A stretch of DNA of 5,518 bases, taken from positions 1-5,518 of the forward strand of contig JAEXPL010000306.1 of NCBI GenBank assembly GCA_023446865.1, given 5' to 3'. Shown here one piece after another: positions 1-5,518 of this stretch; the first letter of the stretch is position 1, and each line of letters opens with the position of its first letter. The position numbers and the translations under genes are program-made. A model generated the notes under the pieces. It did no database searches, had not been told where the DNA came from, and saw only the letters and a list, made by a program, of their open reading frames with translations. The DNA is from Verrucomicrobiota bacterium. GTDB lineage: Bacteria > Verrucomicrobiota > Verrucomicrobiia > Opitutales > Opitutaceae.

Positions 1-1
1 G

Positions 2-439
2 GAGTTCTTCATCGCGTGGTACGGGGCCAACCCGTACGAGGGCTTCGCCTTCATCAACCGCGCGTTCGGTCCCTACGCCTGGGCCTACTGGATCATGATC
101 AGCTGCAACGTCATCACCCCGCAGCTCTTCTGGTTCCGCAAGGTGCGCGAGAACACCACGCTGGTCTGGATCCTCTCCATCTTCGTCAACGTCGGCATGT
201 GGTTCGAGCGCTTCGTGATCATCGTCACCTCGCTCGCCCGCGACTACCTGCCCTCGAGCTGGGGCTACTACTCGCCGTCGGTCGTCGAGCTCTTCACGTT
301 CTTCGGCACCTTCGGCGTGTTCAGCGTCCTCTTCCTGCTGTTCCTGCGCTTCCTGCCGCTGATGGCGATGGCCGAGATCAAGGCCGTCTCCCCGCAGGCC
401 GACCCGCACGCCGGCCACGACGCCCACGCGCACCACTGA
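2..439 (+). CDS. actC: ActC, NrfD-like quinol-site membrane subunit of Alternative Complex III (5' truncated)
   Basis: The reading frame is open from the first full codon to a TGA at 437-439, giving the last 145 residues; full ActC proteins are usually over 400 residues, so about one third is visible. Seen: the motif FIAWYGANPYE (residues 3-13 of the fragment), hydrophobic helices at about 24-44, 53-76 and 94-121, and NVGMWFERFVIIV at 63-75. These match the C-terminal part of the ActC branch of the NrfD/PsrC family. In known ACIII, ActC sits in the cytoplasmic membrane next to the iron-sulfur protein ActB and helps form the quinol oxidation site. The tail is histidine-rich, with five His in the last ten residues. 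The next gene, actD, follows after 21 nt, which fits the standard actABCDEF order. An internal ATG at 95 is not the start, because conserved sequence continues upstream of it. The family call is strong; the quinol role is family knowledge. Confidence 0.93.
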   Translation, partial: EFFIAWYGANPYEGFAFINRAFGPYAWAYWIMISCNVITPQLFWFRKVRENTTLVWILSIFVNVGMWFERFVIIVTSLARDYLPSSWGYYSPSVVELFTFFGTFGVFSVLFLLFLRFLPLMAMAEIKAVSPQADPHAGHDAHAHH

Positions 440-460
440 GCCGCCCACCGCACCCGCGCC

Positions 461-994
461 ATGAGCGAACAAATCCACGGTTACCTCGCCGCCTTCGACA
501 CCCCGGCCGACATCATGCATGCGGCCGAGCAGGTGCGCGACGCCGGCTTCCAACGCTGGGACGTCCACACGCCGTTCCCCGTCCACGGCATGGACAGCGC
601 GATGGGCCTGAAACGCTCCCGCGTCCAGCGCCTCACGCTGCTCGGCGGCATCACCGGCTTCACCATCGGCATGTCGATGGTGTGGTTCATGAACGCGTTC
701 GACTACCCGCTGGTCGTCGGCGGCAAGCCGCTCTTTAGCCCGATGTTCGCGTTCCCGGTTTCATACGAGCTGACCATCTTGCTCGCCTCCTTCGGCACGC
801 TCGGCGGCATGTTCCTTTTCAACCGGTTGCCGATGCACTATCACCCGGTGATGAAGGCCGTCGAATGGCCGCGCGCCACCGACGCCCGCTTCTTCATCGC
901 GATCGACGCCGACGACCCGCAGTTCGACCTCGTCCGCACCCGCGCCTTCCTGCGCGAGATCGGCGGCAAGGACATCGCCGCCCTCGAGCCCTGA
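461..994 (+). CDS. actD: ActD, two-helix membrane subunit of Alternative Complex III (DUF3341 type)
   Basis: A 177-residue protein, normal length for ActD. Seen: an N-terminal soluble region with a small alpha/beta look (GYLAAFDTPADIMHAAEQVRDAG, residues 7-29, split here as GYLAAFDTPADI then MHAAEQVRDAG), the conserved-type stretch DVHTPFPVHGMD at 34-45, a membrane helix at about 57-79, a loop with VGGKP at 86-90, a second helix at about 98-122, then NRLPMHYHPV at 121-130 and a soluble C-terminal region. This two-helix layout with the TPFPVHGMD and NRLP motifs is diagnostic of DUF3341/ActD. In ACIII it is a structural subunit without cofactors that packs against the core. It lies 21 nt after actC and 19 nt before actE. 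The ATG at 461 gives the expected N-terminus; no clear Shine-Dalgarno motif precedes it. No defects are seen. Confidence 0.95.
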   Translation: MSEQIHGYLAAFDTPADIMHAAEQVRDAGFQRWDVHTPFPVHGMDSAMGLKRSRVQRLTLLGGITGFTIGMSMVWFMNAFDYPLVVGGKPLFSPMFAFPVSYELTILLASFGTLGGMFLFNRLPMHYHPVMKAVEWPRATDARFFIAIDADDPQFDLVRTRAFLREIGGKDIAALEP

Positions 995-1013
995 CGCCAC
1001 GACGCACGCCACC

Positions 1014-1634
1014 ATGCGCTACGCCTACTACGCCCTCGCTTTCATCGTCGTCGCCGTCGTCTCGCTCGCCGGATTCCGCGGCTGCACCTCGTCGCGCAGC
1101 CCGATCGAGCTCTTCGACGACATGGTCCGCCAGCCGAAGTACAAGGCCCAGAGCCGCTCGGAGTTCTTCGCCGACGGCCGCACGGATCGTCCGATCCCAG
1201 CCAATACCGTGGCCCGCGGCGACCTCCAGGCCGACGACCACCGTTATCGCGGCAAGAACGCCGATGGTTCCTTCGCCCGCGGTTTCCCGGCGGTGTTGCC
1301 TGTGACCCACGACCTCATGGCCCGCGGCCAGCAGCGTTACACCATCTACTGCGCGCCGTGCCACGGCGCCGTCGGCGACGGTCAGGGCATCACCAAGGCC
1401 TACGGCATGACCGCTACGCCGACCTACCATGACGACCGGCTCCGCCAGATGGCCGAGGGCGAGCTCTTCAACACCATCACCAACGGCAAGAACACGATGA
1501 TGCCCTACGCCGACAAACTGCCGGCCGACGACCGCTGGGCCGTCATCGCCTACCTCCGCGCCCTCCAGCGCGCGCAGAACGGCCGCGAGGCCGATGTCCC
1601 CGCCGCCGCCCGCGCCCAACTCGGAACGAAATGA
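1014..1634 (+). CDS. actE: ActE, membrane-anchored monohaem cytochrome c subunit of Alternative Complex III
   Basis: A 206-residue protein carrying one haem c. Seen: a short positive N-terminus and hydrophobic segment (residues 4-21) ending in GFRGC with Cys24, the ActE-type stretch DMVRQPKYK at 36-44, TVARG at 65-69, the haem-binding CAPCH at 113-117, and NTMMPY at 160-165, where Met163 (or Met162) is the likely distal haem ligand. In characterised ACIII the ActE haem faces the periplasm and takes part in electron transfer out of the complex, and a lipid-modified cysteine anchors homologues. Cys24 is the likely equivalent, but the residues before it (F-R-G) are not a textbook lipobox, so lipidation is inference and an uncleaved signal anchor is the alternative. 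It starts 19 nt after actD, and its stop overlaps the actF start as ATGA at 1631-1634, suggesting translational coupling. There is no clear Shine-Dalgarno motif. Confidence 0.94.
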   Translation: MRYAYYALAFIVVAVVSLAGFRGCTSSRSPIELFDDMVRQPKYKAQSRSEFFADGRTDRPIPANTVARGDLQADDHRYRGKNADGSFARGFPAVLPVTHDLMARGQQRYTIYCAPCHGAVGDGQGITKAYGMTATPTYHDDRLRQMAEGELFNTITNGKNTMMPYADKLPADDRWAVIAYLRALQRAQNGREADVPAAARAQLGTK

Positions 1635-2908
1635 GCTCCTCCGCTGCATCCTTTTCTTCGGCGCCCGCCGCGCCCGCGCTCGCCGGTTCGTCGCTCCCGC
1701 TCGGGATCGGCGTCGCTGGACTCGCGGTGGCTGCCGCCGGTTTCTTTGTCGATGGTCCGCAGGCCGCGGCCGCCGGCTGGCTCACCGCCATTGTCTTCTG
1801 GGTCGGCATCGCTGTGGGCATGCTCTTCCTGATCATGCTCGGCTACATTTTCGACGCCGGCTGGAGCATCGTGCTGCGCCGCCAGGTTGAGCACGTCGTC
1901 TCGGTCTTCAAGTGGCTCGCGATCCTCTTCCTACCGCTCCTGCTGCTCTCGTGGTTCTACCAGCCGGATCTGCTTTGGCGCTGGATGAATCCGAACTTCG
2001 ACTTCGCCGGCGTCGGCGGCCACGGCACGGTCGCGACCGATATCCTCTACGGCAAGAAGTCCGGCTTCCTCAGCCAGGGCTTCTTCACCATCCGCGCGCT
2101 GGCATATTTCGGCATCTGGATCGGACTCGCCGCCGTCTTCCGCCGGAATTCGTTCTCGCAGGATGCCGACGGCGATCCGAAGTGGACGCTTTCCTCGCGC
2201 AAGTGGGCCGCCGCCGGCCTTGCGCTCACCGCGGTCTCGTCGACCTTCGCCGCGATCGACTGGGTGAAGAGCCTCGAGTACCACTGGTTCTCGACGATGT
2301 ACGGCGTGTGGTACTTCGCCAACGGTATGCGCGGTGCGCTCTCAATTCTCGCGTTGATCGTGATCGTCGGCCTGACTCGCGGCACGTTCACCGGCGTGGT
2401 CAACCGCACGCACCTCTACGACGTGGGCAAGCTCATGTTGGCCTTCACGGTCTTCTGGGCGTACATCACTTTCTCCCAGTACTTCCTGATCTGGAACGCC
2501 AACGTCCCCGAGGAGACCTTCTGGTACAACCTCCGCGAGGTCCTGCACAACGGCGAGGCGAGCCAGTGGAAGTGGGTCGGCATGGCGATTCTCTTTGGCC
2601 ACTTCCTCCTGCCGTTCCTCTACCTGCTCAGCTACAAGGTGAAGGTCACACCGAAGGCGCTCGCGCCGATTGCGATCTGGATCCTCGCCACCTCGCTGCT
2701 CGACGTGTGCTACAACGTGCTGCCGTTCCGCAAGGACTCGCTCGGCGACCCGCTGCCGTTCCTGAGCTCGCACCTGATCTGGACGATCGCTGCAGTCATC
2801 GGAGTGGGCGGCATCTGCGTGTGGTCCTACCTCCGCAGCTTCCCGACCGCGAAGCTCATCCCGATCCGCGACCCGCGCATCCAAGAGTCGCTCAGCCACC
2901 GCGAGTAA
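1631..2908 (+). CDS. actF: ActF, second NrfD-like integral membrane subunit of Alternative Complex III
   Basis: A 425-residue, very hydrophobic protein with about ten predicted membrane helices (approximately 28-40, 49-71, 94-109, 150-170, 192-210, 233-249, 265-289, 315-336, 343-362 and 379-400). Seen: LEYHWFSTMYGVWYFAN at 215-231 and the region 264-296, which contains GKLMLAF, FWAYITFSQYFLIW and NVPEET; together these are characteristic of ActF. ActF is homologous to ActC, but in known complexes it is not thought to form the main quinol site; it packs in the membrane core and has been proposed to contribute to proton movement. The first 22 residues are Ser/Ala/Pro-rich and probably cytoplasmic. 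The ATG at 1631 overlaps the actE stop by four bases, which decides the start; a long + frame over 1912-2905 is only an out-of-frame shadow. The stop is TAA at 2906-2908. Length and motifs look complete. Confidence 0.95.
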   Translation: MSSSAASFSSAPAAPALAGSSLPLGIGVAGLAVAAAGFFVDGPQAAAAGWLTAIVFWVGIAVGMLFLIMLGYIFDAGWSIVLRRQVEHVVSVFKWLAILFLPLLLLSWFYQPDLLWRWMNPNFDFAGVGGHGTVATDILYGKKSGFLSQGFFTIRALAYFGIWIGLAAVFRRNSFSQDADGDPKWTLSSRKWAAAGLALTAVSSTFAAIDWVKSLEYHWFSTMYGVWYFANGMRGALSILALIVIVGLTRGTFTGVVNRTHLYDVGKLMLAFTVFWAYITFSQYFLIWNANVPEETFWYNLREVLHNGEASQWKWVGMAILFGHFLLPFLYLLSYKVKVTPKALAPIAIWILATSLLDVCYNVLPFRKDSLGDPLPFLSSHLIWTIAAVIGVGGICVWSYLRSFPTAKLIPIRDPRIQESLSHRE

Positions 2909-2922
2909 CCCGCCAATTCCTC

Positions 2923-3255
2923 ATGGCTCACGAAACCTCCGCTCCCGCCCGCAGCAGCTTCGCCCTCACCGCCGGTGTGGTGTTGGCCTGTTTCCTTGTC
3001 TTCGCGGCCATCGTCGCCTTCGCCTACCTGCGCAACCGTGACACAACCGTTGCGGTCGACCTCAGCAAGATCGACCCGGCCGACCAGTGGAGATATACGG
3101 AGAAAGGTCGCGCCGACCGCCTGGCTGAGCTCCGTGGCAAGGAGCAGGCCGCCGCCACCACTTACGGCTGGGTCGACCAATCCGCCGGCGTGGTGCGCCT
3201 CCCGATCGATCGCGCGATGGAGCTGGTCGTCGCGGAGCAGGGGAGGAAGAACTGA
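2923..3255 (+). CDS. Small single-pass membrane protein with YGWVD / GVVRLPIDRAM signature, function unknown
   Basis: A 110-residue protein. Seen: a short polar N-terminus, one strong membrane helix at about 15-36 followed by RNR, a charged and probably periplasmic stretch with a likely short helix (GRADRLAELRGKEQ, 62-75), then YGWVD at 81-85 and GVVRLPIDRAMEL at 89-101. There is no cysteine in the soluble part and no CxxCH, so it is neither a cytochrome nor a CuA or Sco copper protein. I recognise the L-R-x-x-E ... YGWVD ... GVVR-PIDRAM pattern as recurring in uncharacterised small proteins encoded near cytochrome oxidase or ACIII genes; this is from memory, not a search. The gene starts 14 nt after actF and ends 2 nt before ccoS, exactly at the junction of the two enzymes. 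An accessory, linker or assembly subunit is plausible but unproven. The start at 2923 is chosen because it follows actF closely and gives a clean signal anchor; the same frame is open further upstream but only inside actF. Confidence 0.85.
   Translation: MAHETSAPARSSFALTAGVVLACFLVFAAIVAFAYLRNRDTTVAVDLSKIDPADQWRYTEKGRADRLAELRGKEQAAATTYGWVDQSAGVVRLPIDRAMELVVAEQGRKN
3241..3246 (+). promoter_or_regulatory. Probable Shine-Dalgarno sequence for ccoS
   Basis: The purine run GGGAGG (continuing into AAGAA) lies in the last codons of the upstream small gene, with an 11-nt spacer to the ATG at 3258. It is the only strong Shine-Dalgarno-like motif before any gene start in this window, and the spacer is slightly long. 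It supports the ATG at 3258 as the ccoS start. It could partly be coding constraint, since it also encodes Gly-Arg-Lys. Confidence 0.5.
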
Positions 3256-3257
3256 CC

Positions 3258-3515
3258 ATGGGTTTCGGTGCCTACACCTTCGTCGTCGTGATGGCCGCGG
3301 CCGTGATGGCCTCGGCCGTGTACGCGCTCTATTGGGCGGTGAAGACCGGCCAGTTCTGCGAGTTCGAGAAGGGTGCGACTGAGATCTTCGACGAGGAGGA
3401 GCCGCAGGGCCGCGCCACGGATTTCTTCCCGCGCAAGAAGGGTAGGGCGAACCGTCCCGGTGAGCCGCGGCTCGGCGGGGCCGCCTCACCGTACCAGAAA
3501 ACCCCCACCGCCTGA
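3258..3515 (+). CDS. ccoS: CcoS-like cbb3 oxidase maturation protein
   Basis: An 85-residue protein. Seen: an N-terminal membrane helix at about 6-28 running into YWAVKTGQF (25-33), then EFEKGATEIFDEEEP (35-49) and TDFFP (54-58), followed by a basic, Pro/Gly-rich tail (59-85). The helix plus W-A-x-K-x-GQF plus acidic IFD-E-E pattern is the CcoS/FixS signature. CcoS is needed for cofactor insertion or assembly of cbb3 oxidases, probably with the copper-transport protein CcoI, and is not part of the catalytic core. In many proteobacteria ccoS is in a separate ccoGHIS cluster; here it precedes ccoN by 7 nt. Cys34 stands where many homologues have an acidic residue after GQF. The tail beyond residue 58 is longer than in short CcoS proteins. 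The start is supported by the purine-rich site at 3241-3246. Confidence 0.82.
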   Translation: MGFGAYTFVVVMAAAVMASAVYALYWAVKTGQFCEFEKGATEIFDEEEPQGRATDFFPRKKGRANRPGEPRLGGAASPYQKTPTA

Positions 3516-3522
3516 TTTTCCG

Positions 3523-5043
3523 ATGAGTTCCGCCGATTCCAGTCTCGCCGCTTCCCTGAAGCCCGGCACCTCCGAGGCGACCGCCGAACGCGCGTTGCTC
3601 AGCGAGATCGACGCCTCCACGCGTCGTCCGGTCTTCGCCTTCCTTTGTGCCGCGCTCGTGTGGCTGTTGCTTGGCACAGCGTTCGCGCTGATCGCCTCGA
3701 TCAAGCTCCACAATCCCGCCTTCCTCGGCCAGGCCGAGTGGCTGACCTTCGGCAATATTCGCACGGCCCATCTGAACTCGGTCGTCTACGGCTGGGCGAC
3801 CAACGCCGCCTTCGCTGTCGCGCTGTGGATCATGGCGCGCCTCTCGCGCACGCAGGTGCGGCACCTCGGCATCCTCGATGTGGCGGGCTTCTTCTGGAAT
3901 CTCGGCGTCGCGATCGGCATCGCCGGTATCCTGAGTGGCGATTCGACGTCGATCGAGTGGCTCGAGTTTCCCGCCTACGCCACGCCGCTGCTCTTCGTCG
4001 CCTACGCACTCATCGGCATTTGGGCGATCATCGCGTTCCGCTTCCGCCAGCCGGGCCACGTCTACGTCTCGCAATGGTATCTGCTCGCGGCGCTGTTCTG
4101 GTTCCCGTGGCTCTACTCGATCGCGCAGCTCATGCTCGTCTTTGCCCCGGTGCACGGCGCCGTGCAGCCGCTGGTCAACTGGTGGTTCGCCCACAACGTT
4201 CTCGGCCTCTGGTTCACGCCGATCGGCCTCGCCGCGATCTACTATCTCCTGCCGAAAGTCCTCGGGAAACCGATCCACAGCTACTACCTCTCGGCGCTTG
4301 GTTTCTGGTCCCTCGCACTGTTCTACAACTGGGCGGGCGTGCACCATCTCATCGGCGGACCGGAGCCGGCGTGGGTCATCACCGCGGGCATTGTCGCCAG
4401 CTTGCTGATGGTCATCCCGGTCGTCACCACGGGCATCAACCACCACCTTACGATGCTCGGCAGCTTCGGCCGGTTGAAGGACAGCCCCACGCTGCGCTTC
4501 ATCGTCTTTGGCGGCATGAGCTACACGCTGGTGAGCCTGATCGGTTCGGCAATGGCGGTGCGGTCGTTCAACGAGCTCGCCCACTTCACGCACTTCACCG
4601 TGGCCCACGCCCACCATGGGCTCTACGCCTTCTTCACCATGGTGATGTTCGGTGCGATCTACTACATGATGCCGCGCCTCACCGGCCGCGAGTGGCCCTC
4701 GGCACCGTTGATCTCCGTGCACTTCTGGTTCTGCGCCGTGGGCATCACGATCTACGTCGTGGGCCTGAAGATCGGTGGCCTGATCCAGGGCTGGGAAATG
4801 ATCGCCACGACCACCGATCCCAAGACCGGTGAGGTCGCGTTGAAGATTCCGCTCTTCCTCGACATCGTGAAGCACACGCTGCCGTACCTCGTCTCGCGCA
4901 GCCTCGCCGGGATGATGATCACGATCGGCCATCTCGCTTTCGCCGTGCACTTCGTCTGGATGTTGCTGCAGCCGCGCGCCGCCGCCGGTACCCAGCCCGT
5001 CCGCCTCAGCCCCGACGCCGCTCAGACGGCTTCCCGCGCATGA
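3523..5043 (+). CDS. ccoN: CcoN, catalytic subunit I of cbb3-type cytochrome c oxidase
   Basis: A 506-residue protein with about twelve membrane helices that reduces O2 to water and pumps protons. Seen, with roles assigned by comparison to the cbb3 family: RTAHLNS with His83 (low-spin haem b), WFAHN with His224 (CuB), Tyr268 six residues before GVHHLIGGP (the tyrosine cross-linked to a CuB histidine in cbb3), His274 and His275 (CuB), and VAHAHHG with His362 (haem b3) and His364 (low-spin haem b). The 50-residue spacing from His224 to His274 equals that of the Pseudomonas stutzeri enzyme. Tyr268 on the same helix as the HH pair marks a C-family oxidase rather than an aa3 enzyme. The first 35 residues form a soluble extension. 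The ATG at 3523 is chosen because it directly follows ccoS; the frame is open back to 3373, but that part is Arg/Ser-rich shadow across ccoS. Its stop overlaps ccoO as ATGA. There is no obvious Shine-Dalgarno motif. Confidence 0.95.
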   Translation: MSSADSSLAASLKPGTSEATAERALLSEIDASTRRPVFAFLCAALVWLLLGTAFALIASIKLHNPAFLGQAEWLTFGNIRTAHLNSVVYGWATNAAFAVALWIMARLSRTQVRHLGILDVAGFFWNLGVAIGIAGILSGDSTSIEWLEFPAYATPLLFVAYALIGIWAIIAFRFRQPGHVYVSQWYLLAALFWFPWLYSIAQLMLVFAPVHGAVQPLVNWWFAHNVLGLWFTPIGLAAIYYLLPKVLGKPIHSYYLSALGFWSLALFYNWAGVHHLIGGPEPAWVITAGIVASLLMVIPVVTTGINHHLTMLGSFGRLKDSPTLRFIVFGGMSYTLVSLIGSAMAVRSFNELAHFTHFTVAHAHHGLYAFFTMVMFGAIYYMMPRLTGREWPSAPLISVHFWFCAVGITIYVVGLKIGGLIQGWEMIATTTDPKTGEVALKIPLFLDIVKHTLPYLVSRSLAGMMITIGHLAFAVHFVWMLLQPRAAAGTQPVRLSPDAAQTASRA

Positions 5044-5518
5044 ACAAAGGACCGCTTCTCTTCCTCGGGATCTTCCTGGCGCTCGCGTTTTCGTGGACGG
5101 GCATCGTCCTCACGAATCACCTGACCGTCGGCAAGATCGGCACCTACGTCGACGCCGACACCGGCACCGCGTTCCCGCAGGCCGTGCCCGGCCTCGCACG
5201 GCAGGGCAAGCTCGTGTACCAACAGCTTGGTTGTATCTACTGCCACACCCAGCAAGTCCGGCGGCCCGGTTTCGGCGCCGACGACCTCCGCGGCTGGGGC
5301 GAACGCCAGAGCGTGCCGCGCGACTACGTGCAGCAGGACCGCCTGCTCCTCGGCACGATGCGCACCGGCCCGGATCTCATGAATGTGGGTGCGCGCCCGC
5401 TCAACGCCGACTGGCACTACAAGCATCTCCTCGACCCGCAGCTCACTTCGCCCGGTTCGATCATGCCGCCGTTTGGTTTCCTCTTCGAGACGCGCAAGAT
5501 CGTCGGCCAGCCCTCGCC
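5040..5518 (+). CDS. ccoO: CcoO, monohaem cytochrome c subunit II of cbb3-type oxidase (3' truncated)
   Basis: The frame is open from the ATG at 5040 to the window end, giving 159 residues plus two bases. Seen: an N-terminal membrane helix at about 5-25, the haem c site CIYCHTQQVR (65-74, haem-binding Cys65, Cys68, His69), RTGPDLMNVG at 108-117, WHYKHLLDP at 125-133, and SPGSIMPPF at 137-145, where Met142 is the likely distal ligand. These match CcoO/FixO in order and spacing. CcoO sits in the cytoplasmic membrane with its haem domain in the periplasm and passes electrons to the low-spin haem of CcoN. The start overlaps the ccoN stop by four bases (ATGA, 5040-5043), suggesting coupled translation and equal output. 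The visible part already covers the core cytochrome fold; whether the rest is a short tail or a second cytochrome domain cannot be seen. Confidence 0.94.
   Translation, partial: MNKGPLLFLGIFLALAFSWTGIVLTNHLTVGKIGTYVDADTGTAFPQAVPGLARQGKLVYQQLGCIYCHTQQVRRPGFGADDLRGWGERQSVPRDYVQQDRLLLGTMRTGPDLMNVGARPLNADWHYKHLLDPQLTSPGSIMPPFGFLFETRKIVGQPS

Noticed and set aside
16..738. A 240-codon + strand frame crossing the actC-actD junction
   Set aside because: The translation is Arg/Pro/His-rich and overlaps two recognised genes in another frame, so it is a GC-driven shadow.
1912..2922. Upstream extension of the small membrane protein gene into actF
   Set aside because: The frame is open, but the extension is Arg/Pro-rich shadow sequence inside actF. 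The ATG at 2923 gives a clean membrane anchor and normal gene spacing.
2923..3255. Small protein as CcoQ, CcoH or a Sco/CuA protein
   Set aside because: It is longer than CcoQ, has a single helix with a long soluble tail, lacks the CxxxC copper motif of Sco and CuA proteins, and shows no FixH-like sequence that I can recognise.
3373..3522. Upstream extension of ccoN
   Set aside because: The extra 50 residues are Arg/Ser/Pro-rich and overlap ccoS out of frame; the ATG at 3523 follows the ccoS stop by 7 nt.
2827..4950. A 707-codon open frame on the - strand
   Set aside because: It runs antisense through actF, the small gene, ccoS and ccoN, which all have clear family motifs. Its translation is rich in His, Arg, Asp and Glu without domains, as expected for the reverse of GC-rich codons of membrane proteins.
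440..5039. Internal terminators, promoters, CRISPR, tRNA, IS elements or repeats
   Set aside because: The gaps are 2 to 21 nt with no hairpin plus T-run, and I saw no repeated units, inverted ends or tRNA-like sequence.
3523..5043. Nitric oxide reductase NorB instead of CcoN
   Set aside because: HHLIGGPEPAW looks slightly NorB-like, but Tyr268 is at the cbb3 position, the WFAHN CuB helix lacks a NorB-type glutamate pattern, and CcoS and CcoO are the neighbours.

Overview
The window is a stretch of a high-GC bacterial respiratory operon, with every gene on the + strand. It contains the last part of an Alternative Complex III (ACIII) cluster, actC (partial)-actD-actE-actF. This is followed by a small single-pass membrane protein gene, then ccoS, ccoN and the start of ccoO from a cbb3-type haem-copper oxidase. 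The strong G/C bias at third codon positions, the direct joining of ACIII to a cbb3 oxidase and the style of the proteins suggest an aerobic or microaerobic Gram-negative bacterium. A member of the Verrucomicrobiota (Opitutae-like) is my best guess, but this is inference and cannot be proven from the window.

Layout: 2-439 is the C-terminal third of ActC, an NrfD-like quinol-site membrane subunit. 461-994 is ActD (DUF3341 type). 1014-1634 is ActE, a monohaem cytochrome c with a probable lipid-anchor cysteine. 1631-2908 is ActF, the second NrfD-like subunit. 2923-3255 is a 110-residue membrane-anchored protein with a YGWVD / GVVRLPIDRAM signature and no assigned function. 3258-3515 is CcoS-like. 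3523-5043 is CcoN, with all expected haem and CuB ligands. 5040 to the window end is CcoO, with its CIYCH haem site. Gaps between genes are at most 21 nt and two junctions are 4-nt ATGA overlaps, so there is no room for an internal terminator or a classical promoter. No gene-free stretch exceeds 21 nt.

How it works together: ACIII oxidises quinol and passes electrons through its cytochrome c subunits (ActE here; the usual ActA lies outside the window). The cbb3 oxidase accepts electrons through CcoO and reduces O2 at the CcoN haem b3-CuB site. The continuous operon therefore encodes a quinol-to-oxygen branch that bypasses cytochrome bc1. The element least explained by known biochemistry is the small protein at 2923-3255, placed exactly between the ACIII genes and the oxidase genes.
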